A DNA stretch of 64,000 nt from Neoceratodus forsteri. Lineage: Eukaryota; Chordata; Ceratodontiformes; Ceratodontidae. The number at the start of each line of letters is the position of its first letter. Positions within the stretch are counted from its first letter, which is position 1. The notes below the pieces were generated by a model. It saw only the letters and a program-made list of their open reading frames with translations, searched no databases and was not told the origin of the DNA. This document shows positions 33,335 through 45,714 of this stretch, one piece after another. Position numbers and translations under genes: made by a program. The stretch lies in NCBI GenBank assembly GCA_016271365.2, contig JADMNL010000023.1, positions 607,442,001 through 607,506,000 of the forward strand. Reading direction: 5' to 3'.

Positions 33335-33870
33335 TGTCATAAACCCCTGTTGTGTTATTTAAAATGCATGTAAAATACAGATTCTTTGAGAAACCCTTTA
33401 GCACCATGTATTCCTGCTTTAAGCTGAACCAGCCTAAAATTTCATGGTGATTTGCATACCTATCTCATTGCATTATGGGGGTATGTGTGATGTGATTCTT
33501 TGAAACTTGGTTTTATTGCCAATGCCCTTTGGGGTAACCCTTGCTTCAGTTCCTCTGCACTGAGGCTCTTTGTCTTTAGCTTGTTTTGGAGGTTTTCTTT
33601 CTTGAGCTCCAAATCACCCAAACACACAAGACAAACAGGACTGAAAAATGTTCACTAAAGAGATAGGTCATTAGATCAGCAGGTCAGTAGGTGCTGACTA
33701 AGAGCAGAGGAAGAGCATGCACAGTATGTTGCTGCTAACTGCTGCATTGAAGATGGATATGCCATTGCTTAAGGTTATACCCTGTGTTTGAAATAAACAT
33801 CACACAGAGATTGTGTGTTGAACCTGAAGTTCTGTGTCTGGTCCATCTGTTATCCCACAACTCATTCACA
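33335..33870 (+). mobile_element. Probable LTR of an LTR retrotransposon
   Basis: Begins TGTCATAAAC and ends ATTCACA, giving TG...CA boundaries. It contains AAATAAAC (polyadenylation-like) near its 3' end and is followed after four bases by a primer-binding-like site. About 110 bp of its 3' end is repeated at 33955-34070. The 5' boundary is inferred from the TG alone. Probably Ty3/Gypsy-like, but no protein evidence is present. Confidence 0.5.
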
Positions 33871-33874
33871 GACT

Positions 33875-33890
33875 TGGTGTCAGTAGTGGG
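33875..33890 (+). promoter_or_regulatory. tRNA-Leu-like primer-binding site
   Basis: TGGTGTCAGTAGTGGG matches 15 of 16 bases of the complement to the 3' end of vertebrate tRNA-Leu (TGGTGTCAGGAGTGGG, recalled). It lies 4 bp after the presumed LTR end, the position expected for minus-strand priming. Confidence 0.55.
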
Positions 33891-33954
33891 TAACTTACTG
33901 AGAATGTCTGGACTGGGCTAGGGAATGTTTTCAGTAGATTTCACTCTAATATGT

Positions 33955-34070
33955 ATTGAAGAATGGATATGCCATTGCCTAAGGTTATCCCTGTGTTTTA
34001 AATAAACATCACACAGAGATTGTGTGTTGTCTGGTCCATCTGTTATCCCACAACCCCTCCACAGAAGCCA
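33955..34070 (+). repeat. Second copy of the LTR 3' end
   Basis: Repeats 33749-33868 (AAATAAACATCACACAGAGA, GTCTGGTCCATCTGTTATCC) with a 16-bp deletion. Only about 65 bp separate it from the primer-binding site, so the internal region of the element is almost entirely deleted. Confidence 0.8.
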
Positions 34071-35079
34071 TGCACTCAGACTGGGGGACTGCAAGATAAG
34101 GGAAAGATTAAAAGTATTGCTTCATGCAAAGGGAAGATAACATCTGAAATAGCCTACCCAGTGAGATTGTGAAGCTAGCACTGTTCAGGCTTCAGTGCAG
34201 GATTAGACAGATTCAAGAAGTTAAACATTTAGGTGAGGTTGCACAGCATGAGTAGGTGTAACATTCATGGTGTTAAGCTTGGACATGTCTCCATACTAAA
34301 AACTGGGAACAGCTGTAGTCATGTAGTAGGAGTGACAGACAATAAGAACCAGACTGTAAATCCCTCTGCCACCACAGTACCATTACTTTGGGTTTTATAA
34401 TTAATAATGATACATACAAAATAAATGTGAAAAAAATGCACCTTATTTCCAAAATATAGTGCAAGGTATTATTCAGTTTGAGATCTCCATTGACAGGGAA
34501 ATCCAACAAATGAGAGCCAAGAATATCCAAAAGGAAAAAGAAAAAAGAAAGAATTGTGTAACTTGGAATGTCCTGACCTACAGTATGTAGGTGAGCAGAA
34601 TTATAGTACAGGGCACGTAATGTTAATAAAAGAATAATTAATGTTAAGTCCAGTAGAATTCTCAGCACATAACAGAAAAAGTGGCTTAGTCAAAGTTTTA
34701 AATTTTAAATATCTGCAGTTTTATTAGATAACATAATTTTCTGCTTCCTGATTGTCATAATATTTTGTGGAAAGGCTCTGCTCCATCATGGAGGGGTTCG
34801 CTGCAATGCATATGCAACTTTAATTCAGTATGCCCAACTTTTCTAATGTTTGCAGTGCCTAAATATTAGATATCACTAGGCACTGATTGGAATTAATTCT
34901 TTGGAAATGCCTTTCACAAAAGATTAACTCACTGTACAGAAAATAACATCATGAATGCATTAAGAAATAAAATAGAAAACAAAGGAAGAAGGAGGACTCA
35001 ACATACATAAATCAGAAACTGAATATAGGTAATTGGGCTGAACAAAAGTGATGAGCAAAAGTAATAAAATGCATGCGTA
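34071..35079. other. No recognised feature
   Basis: AT-rich. A 131-codon minus-strand frame (34273-34668) is Leu/Ile/Phe-rich by composition and unsupported. Confidence 0.5.
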
Positions 35080-35275
35080 CACAGTAGAGCTAGCTAAAGT
35101 GCCATTTACTGGGAGCCAAAAAGTCAGAACATGCAATACTCTCTAGCACTTTAAATCACTCTGATTCTTCTTCAGACCCTCCTCCAAGATGAATTAGAGT
35201 GATGCAAAACACTGGGGTGATTTTGCATGTTCTGACTTTACGCTCCAATAAATGGCACTTTCAGGTACTCTACTG
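35080..35275. mobile_element. Small TA-flanked MITE (196 bp)
   Basis: Arms of about 60 bp are reverse complements with small gaps: CACAGTAGAGCTAGCTAAAG at the left and CAGTAGAGTACCTGAAAG from the right, both continuing TGCCATTTA and AAGTCAGAACATGCAA. TA flanks both ends (35078-35079, 35276-35277), suggesting a mariner-type origin. Confidence 0.7.
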
Positions 35276-35829
35276 TACTTACGTGTTTTATTACTTTATG
35301 CAAGCCACTTTTGATTCAGTTTGATTCTGGTTTTTGTGGTCCGCAACCAACCCATTCCTTAGTGCTTGGGGTGTTTGAGTTTGCTATAGGTAATTGGGCC
35401 ATGGTAGGCCAGATTGAAGAGCCACTTCTTGACCTCCACCTTGAGTTGGTTCTACAACTAAAGTTGTGGTGTGGGTTCCAATACCTTTTATTTATCTTCA
35501 AACGTTATATTTCCTTTTCTAACAACTTATGATTTCCATTGTGGCTCCTCCTGCTGAAAATGGCTTACTGCATGTAACAGCATGAATGTTATGCCTTCTC
35601 ATTTATTTTTGTGTTACAGGAACAAAGCTAGATAGCACCTAGTGATGTTGGGATACAACAGTGTAATGTTATCATCATATCTGGTGTCCCCTGTCACAAT
35701 TTTAACATGGAGGAAGTCAGATGTGAAAATGTCATCTAGTTTGGGTATCCTGATGTCACTATACACCCTCCAACTTGGTCCCATGCAGTAATTCTGTAAC
35801 AGTTTTGGACTGTTTAGCCCTTACACCCA

Positions 35830-36830
35830 GGAGGAACTGTAGATTGCTGAGTTGAGAAAGTGTTGCTTCTCTTCATTGCAGAGTTCCAGAGGGTTCAATA
35901 CTGGTTCTGATACTATTTAATTTTATTTGTCAGGTTAGTGGCTCAGTAGGTAGCACATTTGCCTCTGAGGCCGGGAGATCAGAGGGCTGTGGGTTCAGTC
36001 TCACATCTGGCACTTGGGTTAATATCCCAATACTGACACTGTAGTGCAGCATGAGAGGGTGCTGCACTTGAGGTGCCGCCTTTCGATGAGACATTAAACT
36101 GAGGACCCATCTGCCTGGATTGGTGGTAGCTCAGGTGGATGTTAAAGATCCCATGGCACTTATCGAAAAGAGTAGGAATTTCCTGGTGTCCTGGCCAAGT
36201 TTCCTCATTCACTAAAATACTACCAACAGCTTAATCTGGTTCAAGATCAGTTGGCATTCATCTGTATCCTCCCCGGTTGTGCCTGAAAATAGGCAGGATT
36301 TTTCTAGTGCACTTACCCAGTCAACAAAACGAAATAAATAAAATAAATAATATTTGTATGGGCCACTGGGGAGGTCACAAACTAAGGCTGGGTTTTCATT
36401 TTTGAGTCAGTGGATCCCATATGTAGCTATCTTTTCCAGCTAATCCATCTGAGCATCTTATTCATTTGTCTCCCTCACCAGAAGTGATTCACAACTGGAC
36501 GGCCGCTAAGTGGTTGAAATGTAATACAGGCAATTGTAGGGACGATCCTCACTGGGATGTGTTTGGCCACACTTTGGACTTACTAGTGATGGTGCAGCTC
36601 TGAAGGCACCTTGATCATGGTGTGCAGTATTGCTTGGGCGCATGCTCAGCTGCATCTTGATTCTTGAGACTCAGGCGCCTGCTGTGGTCAGAAGCACCTT
36701 TTATTACCTCAGAAAATGCGGTCAGATTGCACCAGTACAGGATCTTCCAGTTGTGGATTTAGCCACCCTAGTAGAAGCAATAGCTACTTCTTGTATAGAC
36801 TAGATCTGTAGTCACTGTATGTGAGGGTGA
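35830..36830 (+). mobile_element. L2/CR1-like RT fragment hosting a V-SINE
   Basis: Around 35880 the plus strand reads VPEGSILVLILFNF (family GVPQGSVLGPLLFN), broken at 35934 by a V-SINE. After it, near 36640-36770, come LRKCGQIAPVQDLPVVDLAT and LVEAIATSCID, resembling the L2 C-terminal LRxLRP...LVQALVxSRLDY block. It is highly decayed and its boundaries are approximate. Confidence 0.5.
35934..36350 (+). mobile_element. V-SINE, complete and uninterrupted
   Basis: tRNA-derived head with an A box (TGGCTCAGTAGG, 35939-35950) and B box (GGTTCAGTCTC, 35992-36002) of a pol III promoter. It is followed by the V-SINE core (GAGACATTAAACTGAGG, GATGTTAAAGATCCCATGGC, AGTAGGAATTTCC) and a LINE-like tail ending in AAATAAATAAAATAAAT. 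It is the empty-site reference for the two Tx1-interrupted copies: the insertion point is GTAGGAATTTCC at 36172-36183. Confidence 0.9.
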
Positions 36831-37264
36831 CCAAGCAAACAGAAATACAAGTTGAGGCTGGCACAGAGGCTATTCAGGAGTGTATCACATTGATTATTTC
36901 GATCATACTACTCAAGGTTTGGGCAATCTGCACTGACTACATATCAGTTCATCCCTGCCACAGCGACAATGAAGTTGTCAGTGTAAATTGCAGTGCCAGC
37001 ACTTTGACAACACCAGCCACAGTGCTCACGACAATCTGCTGTCTGGCAGTTGGCATGACAGCAATTGCTGGGGCTATGCCCTCATGCCCCCAAACCCCCA
37101 TTCATTTAAATAACAAAATTCTGGATCGCACCCTGGTGGCAAGAAGGGTGACTCAGAGATTGGCAGCATTACCCGATGCCAAAAAAACAACAAAGTCGCA
37201 CAAGAAGCATGTGACATTATTCAACCGACAACATTCTGGCAGCAATATTCTGTTGGCACATTAA
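36821..37264 (+). other. 147-codon open frame of unknown nature
   Basis: Open from 36821 to 37264, encoding a Thr/Ala/Ile-rich N-terminal half and a Lys/Arg-rich end (DAKKTTKSHKKHV). No domain is recognised. CAG/CTG-like words recur, and it directly follows a LINE fragment, so it is more likely an unrecognised repeat than a gene. No splice or promoter context supports it. Confidence 0.2.
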
Positions 37265-38674
37265 CGGTATATGCTGCATATCTCAGGGCCCTTTTCATAA
37301 AAGTAGGAGTTATCCCGTTGTAGCCAACATTCCCTGTCTTATTAGCACAAGTTCTAATGCAATAATGCTGCATGCATGGTATTAGTGATCTAAATAGTTG
37401 CTGTATTTATGCTGCATGCAGTCCCTGCCCTACCTGTATCTAACACGTTGTTTTGTAAAGCATTTAGAGACACTTTATATGAGAAGACTAGCAATACATC
37501 ACCCAAATGTATTCTGTTCTAGTCTATTCATAGAGCTTTTGGAATCTGCTATTGGTTTATATGGCTCTGAATCTCATGTGCCTTGGCTCCTGCATGAGAC
37601 CAACCTTTGCCTCCAAGTGGTTTTGTATGGATGGAGACTGAAAGGAAAACGTTATCAAACTTCCTTACAATAGGAAGTGCTACAAGTGTAGTGCAGTTCT
37701 GTAGCATCCATCCCCAACTCCAACCTGTCAGTTACACAGTGTTCCTCTACCATTCCACAGCTTTTTCCCCTCCAAAGACACCGGTTGGGTTGTCCCAGTG
37801 CTGCAAATTTCCCCAACTCCATTGATCACATACCTTACCCTTATGGCCCCAGTGATCATGTTGTATTGCATATTTTGTTGTGTGCCTGACCTTTTCATAG
37901 GCTTTTACTTTTCACAACAGTTCTTTGTTTTGCATGTATTTACATTTTCCTTGTGCCTCCCTCCCAGGACCCTTCTGAAACAAGCTGTTTCCCAGCTCAG
38001 TAGGCTTTCCTTAGTAAAATATTTTACATACATTTGAGCAGCATATGAATGTAGGATGCACTGATTCTGTTTGATTTGGGCATAAATAATGTCCCTCATC
38101 CCTCACACTAGCAATCCCTGAGGACTCACAAGTGGTCACCAGCGTTGCCTGACTTAACTTGGTGGTAACCCTATATGACCTCTCTGGCTTCCAACTTCAT
38201 TTGCAAAGGCTGCAGTGCTCTGAGCACCACTGTATAGCCCTATTCCTTTCCTGAAAACCCACAAAACCGTCGCAACCCTGTTGGAAATGACTTCCCAAGG
38301 TCACAAACTTTATGTAGACGTTACTCTTGTGACCAATTAGTGCCTGATTTATTGACACAGAATTGGCCCTTAGCATTTCTGTAGGTTAGCAAGTATTTCA
38401 TGCATTTTTTATGTTAGAGAAACAAGAGGTAAGAGTTAACAATAATAAAAGAAGATGTGTTTATAGACGTGTAAAGTATCTTGAGGACAACAGTTTTCTT
38501 TAGTTTCATTATTACTTATGATAGGAAACCAAATGGAGCTACAATAATTTGTTTAATGAGCATATAATGCACTTTTTAATCAACATCTTTACTCTGGTGT
38601 AAGCGCCTCTTAACAGATAAAGAGTAGATTAAGACTCAGTGCACTTAACCATTTACAATTAGTTGTCCTCATAG
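37265..38674. other. No recognised feature
   Basis: Intronic-type sequence; short frames at 37398-37673 and 37798-38037 match nothing known to me. Confidence 0.5.
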
Positions 38675-40235
38675 AAACATAGAATTTGTCGAAGAATAGG
38701 ACCGCTTGGCTCACCCAGACTGCTTAGATGTTTCCTGCCTATTCTGATGAACATCCTACCTCACTCCTTCCTGCCTGTTTACTAATATGCTCCTATGTCT
38801 ATCCCATTAATGTTTAAAGCCCCCACTGTTTTAGCCTTCACCACTTCAGGTGTCAATCTGTTCCAGGCATCTACCACCCTTTCAGTAAGTAGTACCTCAC
38901 ATCCCTCTTAAGTCCCCTACCTCCAACTCCAGAGCATGCCTCCTGGTTCTGATGCTCTGCCTCAATTGAAAGAGACTCCGCTCCTGCACCCTGTTTGCCA
39001 CAAAGATGTACTTGTACATGTCTACCATGTTCCCTCTCACTCTCCTCCAAACACCACAGCCTGTTCCTACTGGAGATACCCCACCATGCATCCCAGTATC
39101 CCACTAAGTGACTAGCTCTATCAATTGCTTTGTCACACTGCCCTGCCACTTTGAGGTCCCCATTTATGATAACTCCAAGTTCCTTTCCTGCTTAGTGACT
39201 TTCAGCACCTCCCTTTAATCCTGTTCTCTGCTGCTTGGTTCCTGTGCCCTACATGCATTGATTTGCCTAATTTGGCATTGAACCCCAACTGCCATCCTCT
39301 TGACCACGCCTTGAGTTTTCCAAGAGTCCCTACACATTCTCGCTACCCTATTCTGCATGTCCACCTTATTGCAGGGGTGTAGCCAGGATTTCAGATCTGC
39401 ACACCAAGTGGACTCACTGCTACCCTTCTCTCCTTGTTAGGGTGCTTCCCCCAAGGGGTGTAGCCAGACAATTTACAAATGTACACCAGGACCCTGTTTG
39501 TTGCCTCATTTGGCACAATAAATGCAACTTTGTATCTCATGACAATGGTTTTTGCCATGCATGGGTAAATACAAATGCCATGCATTGCTCCCCAAGACAC
39601 CCACATACAAGTCCAGAGCCTATAAAGTTGTATTGTCCTTAGGATGCAAAAGAGTATTAGTGACCAGTCCTTCTAATTTTGACTCCTATGAATAAAAATA
39701 CAGAAAGGTTCAGCATTTTCTTTGTTAGTTTTCGTGGAAAAGGCAAGATTCAGAGCCTATTTACTACCCTTAAATAAAATTGCACACCATGGAGTACTTG
39801 GAGTATGCCTGACCTACACCATGCCCTATTGCAGATTTTGGTATCATCTGCAAAAAGGCACATCTCCTTCCAGTTCTTCTGCAATGTCACTTATGAAGAC
39901 ACTGAAGGTGACTAGTTCCAGTACAGAAAAACTGTGGCACACCACTGGTAATTCTCTCCTGTTGTTTGAGTGAGTGCCATTGACCGTGACCCTCTGTCAC
40001 CTGTCTGTTAATGAGTGTTCCCAGTACACCACTTTGGATCCCACCCAAGGTTGCTCAAATTCTTTTCAGTCTCCTTTGTGGCACAGTGTTGAAAGCCTTG
40101 CGAAAGATCAGATAGACTGCATCCACTGACATTCCTGATCTATGTCCTGGTCACGCAGAGGTGCTAGCGATACTGCAGTTCTGGACTCCATGTCTTACAT
40201 TCTCCACTTCAACTCTGTCTCCACTAAATGACCTG
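38675..40235 (-). mobile_element. CR1-type LINE 3' part, split by a hAT-like element
   Basis: On the plus strand it begins with the complement of a CR1 tail (CATAGAAACATAGAATTTG) and GACCGCTTGGCTCACCCAG. Continuing on the minus strand, CR1 3' RT blocks are recognisable up to about 40235 (complement of GTTGAAAGCCTTGCGAAAG, the family's KAFDTV region). It is interrupted at 39372-39823, after which the sequence resumes at TTGCAGATTTTGGTATCATC, exactly as in the CR1 at 46870. Confidence 0.8.
39372..39823. mobile_element. hAT-like non-autonomous element (452 bp)
   Basis: Ends are CAGGGGTGTAGCCAGG (left) and CATGGTGTAGGTCAGG (complement of the right). Eight-bp flanks CCTTATTG (39364-39371) and CCCTATTG (39824-39831) match at 7 of 8. 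Removing it restores an ordinary CR1 sequence. An internal GGGGTGTAGCCAGACAA copy of the terminal motif lies near 39455. No transposase is present. Confidence 0.75.
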
Positions 40236-40739
40236 AAAACAGTACGTGCTGTGATGGTTTATAGATGCACATATGCAGACTAAAATATCTCATTGAAATG
40301 CATAACAATGCAAGAGTTACATTATAGGTGAAGCTTTGTAGACAAGTAAGTGTGCATTCATTATGAATGCACACTCACATAACAAAAGGTAGTGTGCATT
40401 CATAAGCGCAATTAGCAGTGATGGGTTTAAAATGCATTAAAATTAGATTCACTGTTCTATAACAGCATACTATGTATTTCTGATGTGATTCTTTAATGTT
40501 CTGGGTAGTGGGAAAACCACATTTCCGGTTGTGTTGTACAGTACAATTGTGAGGAATTAGAAAATGCACCTGCTGGCTGCCAACATGAATCTCATCAACA
40601 TCATTTAGAGTTATTTCAAAGTAATTGATCAAGCCTGATCATTCATGCTGGTTAGCTTAACTCTGAATGACACAAAATATGAACAGCTAACTCTACAATT
40701 TATAAAACTGGATGTGATGTGAAAATCACCCTGCTACTA

Positions 40740-41400
40740 TAGATAGGTCAATGATCCCACGTCACTGCCCACACAATTTGGAACAATCTGCTCCACCTCT
40801 ACTTTCCTGCAAAACCATTAACCAATTCAAAAACTCTACATGGATAAGTTCTTCAATCCCGCCAATGCAGAGGTAACTGTTATTAACAAGTAAAGCCACA
40901 TATGACTAATGTTACATGGTCTCTCAATCTCCACAATGGTCACAAACAGCCTCCCTTTTCTTCTATCTCAAAGACAAGCTGTTCTCCCACTTTTCATTCC
41001 TCCTCTACCTAGAATAACATTTGACTGTAACCTGAACCCCATGTCTCTAACGAAATGCAGTTGAATCTGGCTATTTTTAGTTATCTTGCCATTTAAATTG
41101 TTGACATCTGGTATGTGAATGGGATAAATGTCCCTGCACATGGTATAAAATGTTAATGTCCTCCTGCCTCCTGAGCTACCTTCAAACTGCCCGTAATCCT
41201 GAATCCTTTGGTTGTGCCTACTCAGGGAACTGTTGTTGTTACCTGTGAATTAGCTGTATATTGTGACACACTGTACTATTCTATGTGTATTATTGTATTA
41301 TGCTTTGTTCTTGGAATGCTTTATTTCTCAGGTCGTCACTGAAAAAGGACTTTGTCTCCAGTTGACCTACCGGTCATCAAAATACAAATAAATAAATAAA
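40740..41400 (+). mobile_element. L2-type LINE 3' fragment
   Basis: Starts with an ORF2 end-like stretch (WNNLPP-type, near 40780: AATTTGGAACAATCTGCTCC). It continues into a 3' UTR with AAAGGACTTTGTCTCC and terminates in ATACAAATAAATAAATAAAT, the usual L2-type simple tail. Confidence 0.65.
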
Positions 41401-41454
41401 TAATGAATACTAGTAAATGGATGCTCAGTGTCTGCGTTTCTATCAGCCTTTCCT

Positions 41455-43400
41455 TAAAGCAGGGTTTCCATTAATTACATAGACAATGATGGCCAAAAAG
41501 ACCAATGGTCCATCCAGTCTGCCCATGGTTCCCTAGCTAACCCTGGGATCTATTGTTTATACAGAGTATTAGCCCTCCCTATTCACCCCGTTCCTCTGTG
41601 TTACTGTCACCATAAAATAATCACTATATCATTCACTCTGTCCTAACTGTGCTTGAAAACATTAATGGTTTTAGCACCCCAACCTTAGCTGGCAGACTGT
41701 TACATGGTTACACCACCCTTTCTGTAAAATAATACTTTTCATATCCCTCTTGAACCTCTCTTCTGTTAGTCTCCACTCATGCCCTCATGACCTCAAACTG
41801 TTACTCATGTTGAATAATTCCTGTAGTTCACCTTTGTTTACTTATTTCAGGCACTTTAAGATCTTTATCATATCTCCCCTCTCCTGTCTGGTCTCCAGTG
41901 ATTACATGTTCAGTGCCTTGAGGTGATCCTTGTAAGAACTGCCCTGTTGGCCCTGACCTTCCTTGTTGGCTGTGAATCATCTTTGTCACTCTTTGCTGCA
42001 CTGTCTTCAGCCTATCCTTATCTTTCCTGAGGTGAGGACTCTAGAACTGAGAATAGTACTCCAGGTGTGGCCCATAAAGAGGTAGCATTCCCTCTCTTCT
42101 TCTTCTGCTGTCAGTACCCTTCCGATACCTCCCAGCACCCCATTTGCCTTACTATAGCCTTGTTGCACTGTCTTGATTGTTTGAGAGATTCACTAATGAT
42201 AAGTCTGAGGTCCGTTGCTCAGCCATAGTGCTAAGTCTTATCAAATCCACCCAGTACTCTGTCTTGTAGTGCTTGTTCCATGGGTACATTGCCTTGCACT
42301 TTTTGGTATTGAATTTCAGTTACCAAGCCTTAGATCATCTCTCTAGTCTTTACAAGTCACTCTGCAGTTCTCTGATTCACCCATTGTCATTCACCTCCCA
42401 CAGAGTTTAGGATCATTTGTGAAGGCAAAGAGACACATCCTGACTTATGTTCCTTCACCAGTGTCACTGATGAATATATTGAAGATAACCGGCCCAGGAC
42501 AGATCCCTGTGATACCTGACATGTGACTTCCTATCTCTCCTGAATTGACCTAATTAACCACAACCATCTACTGCCTCCCTTTTGCAAATTCTTACTATGT
42601 CCTCAACCACGCCCAGATCCTCCATCTTCTTCAGCAATTGTCTGTGAGGCACTGAGTTGAAAGTATTGCCAGAATTGAAGCAGAGTAAATACATGGTGTT
42701 ATCTCATGCCTTTGACACCCAGTCAAAGAAAGGTATCAGGTTAGTCTGACACAACCTCCTTGCCATGAACTCTGCTGTTTACAATCCTGGGGACCACTGC
42801 TCTCCATGTAGTCCATGAGGTCCTCTTTGACAAGTGACTCCATCAGTTTCTCTATTACAGAGGTAAGACTGACAGTTCTGTAGTTCCCACTTGCTCTTCC
42901 CCCATATACTGTGGAACTACATCTGTCACTCTTCAGTCCATTGGAACTACCCTCTGTTGTAATGAGCTATTAAGAAGTCCTACCAGGGGTTCAACTAGTT
43001 TTACCATCAGTTCCTGCTCACCCTCAGATGCATCCCCTATGGTCCCGGGGCCATATCTATTATTAGTGCTGGTAGCCTTTTCTGGACCCTTTCCCATGTA
43101 AATACTGGCTGCCTCATCTCCAGGACCCCTTGGTGGCAGCTTTGATTAATCTCTGGCAATGGCCTGCTGCCTTCCCTTGTGAAGACAGAGCAAAACTAAT
43201 TATTAAGGATGGCAGCCTTTCACATCCTCCTTACCATCCCCCTCGACAGCCTAACAATTCCCCGTCTTTCTTCCTTTTCCTAATTTACTGGAAGAATTGT
43301 TTTTCTCCCGTGTTGACCTCCTTCACAATATGCAACTCAGTGTCTGCTTTTGCCTCATTATTCACCCTCTTTGCTTCTATTTCTCAAGATCAATTAGAGA
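41455..43400 (-). mobile_element. CR1-type LINE, 5' truncated (about 1.9 kb)
   Basis: The minus-strand 3' end lies near 41470 (complement of GATGGCCAAAAAGACCAATG). Conserved CR1 landmarks follow in order on the plus strand: the complement of the VQRRATK region (about 42000), the FADDTK region (about 42410), GPGTDPCDT-like (42490), the KAFDTV region (42650) and the RPISLT region (about 42860). It is an older, more diverged subfamily than the copy at 45993. Confidence 0.75.
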
Positions 43401-43829
43401 ACCTGGGTGTATCATAGGGATGAGAAAATGGGTTCAAAATGGTCTGCAGGATCAAGGCAGTACAAATCTTCAATATCTGAAATCATAGGGTACCCTGGGT
43501 AATAAGGTTGGTGGTAAATCTCAAAAATCAGTACATATTTGCAAAACATTTTGATGGTCCCTTCTATACGGGAAGGGTGGTTTGTTGATTTAGAGTCCAT
43601 TCTGACCTCAAATTACTATATGACCAAGCTAGAGACAAAAGTCATAATAAATGGTTATTAATTGACATGAAACAAGTAAGTCACCAGTGTGGTTCCACGA
43701 GATCCATAGGTATCTGTTCGGAAAGCTATTTTGTCCAATATACATGTATTTATAAGTGACTAGGAATTGGGTACCACCATCTGGATTTCTAGGTTTTCTG
43801 AGGACAACCAAGGGAGAGCCATTACATCA

Positions 43830-44400
43830 AGAAAGGATATATATGAAACACAAAAAGATCTGGACAAGTTGTGGAAATGGCACAAATTAACAGATGAACT
43901 TCAATGTTGAGAAATGAAAAGGACGAGTTAGAAGAAAGAATATAAATGCCAAATTCTATGGGTATGACATGGGAATTAATGAAACCAAGCAGAAAAAGAC
44001 TCAGGGCTGCTGATCTACAGCAACTTTTAAATGGAAGTCAAGTATGGGGCAGCAGCTAGCAAGCCAAACAACATCATGATATGCTTTAATTTTAAATTTT
44101 GTATTTAAATTATAGGTGGTGTTCTTAATGTTTTATAGTTCTTCTGCTGAACTTTTATTATGACCCTGTTAATTGTTTTCCTATATACGGCACAGAGCCC
44201 CAGGGATTGGGCACCTAATCAAATAAATTGTACTTTCTTTTTTACTTACTTACTTTAGAGAAACTTAGTAAGTATGCTAAGAGATTTTCTAATGCCACCT
44301 TGTTTAGGCCCTATCTAAAGTACAGTGTGCAGTTCTGGACTCCATATTTGATGAAGGTATTACAAAACAGGCACTGAAACCCTAAAACTTGATTGGCTAG
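43830..44400 (+). mobile_element. CR1-type LINE fragment (plus), with a small insertion
   Basis: Plus strand near 43840-44040 reads TQKDLDKLWKWHKLTDELQC, matching the post-active-site region of CR1 RT. After a gap at about 44065-44262 it resumes at 44265 with EKLSKYAKRFSNATLFRPYL and VQFWTPYL. The gap is AT-rich and ends in an AATCAAATAAATTGTAC tail-like sequence, so it may be a short LINE/SINE 3' end. Confidence 0.65.
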
Positions 44401-45714
44401 AACCAATGACCTGACTGTACAATGATGCAGTACTACCCATGGTCATCCTGGTATTTAGCCTCATCACAAATCATTACGCAGCCATAGAATGTTAAGAAAA
44501 ATTTTGGTAGCCATTTTCTTTTCACTGCATCACACACCTGAACTAGTGTGATGTCATGGGACAAAATCCCATTCACCACCTGTATTCTTTGCATCCCTGT
44601 TTACAAAGCTGTCCTGCTGAGAGACAAAGTTTCATATACAAAGATGAAAAACAAGAGGTTACAGACAGACAGTCTAACAAACTAACAATATCAGATATGC
44701 AGTGTGCAGCTAAAAGCATACAAAGACGAAGCCGCATCATTCAGTAACAAAGCGCAGATGTCATGCAGATAACTATTTGACAAAGGTTTAAATGCTTTCA
44801 CAGTATATGTATAAATTTATGAGTATCTACATCAGTCCTCGTACTGGAGGCTAAATAGAATGTCCTTGGATCCAAAAAGCAGTGCTTTGGTTAATTAAGT
44901 GCATTTACAATACACGATACACAACATTAATGTTGCCAAGAAGCACAGGAATAAAATTAAAAGCTTTGTACTGTTTGTTCAATAATGCCTTCCTAACTTG
45001 AGTTCAGGTAATGTTTCCTTCTGTAGTCCCTGTAGGAGAAGTGATGTCTGTACATTCAAGTAATACCATTAGTTACCTCTGTGAATGTGTCTACTTGTTT
45101 GTTTTGCTTTAGGGTTTTAGGTGAAAGGAATAATCTCTTGTTCTAATGCATACCCTATCTCTGTGCTTCTTACCTGCCTCATTTATTGATAACTGCTTAC
45201 ATGTAGTCTACAGGGAATCAAGCTCCTACATTGTATCTCAATGAGATGAGCTGGATTCTAGAGAAAATGTTTTACTGTGTGTGGAAACAAAATCTGCCAA
45301 CAAAAGTTTAACTGCAAAAAAATGCCTTTCTTTTGTAAAGATATAGGACCCAATTCACAAATGGCAATACAGAGCTTTCATGAAGCCCTGCACCAAGCCC
45401 ATGTTTTCTTGCAACTGCACCAAACACTTCGCCACAAAATGCATCTGATACAAGAAGATCGGGTTCATTTGTGACACTTTTCGATTTATGGCAGCTTAGC
45501 CAAATGTTTAGTGCAACCCATGTAAAAGGGTACCCAAGAGTGCTGAAAGTTAGATTAGAAAATGCTGATCTGTCATGTGACAGTCAGTATGCTAGCACCC
45601 TGGGGCTTGTGGCATTCCCAGAACTTTTTGTGAATCAGGACCATATTTTTATTCAGTTAATTTAACCAGGACTGTGCAGCTAAAATGCAATATCATTTTA
45701 TATTGCAGTCATGC
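44401..45714. other. No recognised feature
   Basis: AT-rich intronic-type sequence; open frames at 45277-45665 show no family resemblance. Confidence 0.5.

Noticed and set aside
34273..34668. 131-codon minus-strand hydrophobic protein with apparent membrane segments
   Set aside because: Leu/Ile/Phe content follows from AT-rich DNA; no homology, start context or splice support.
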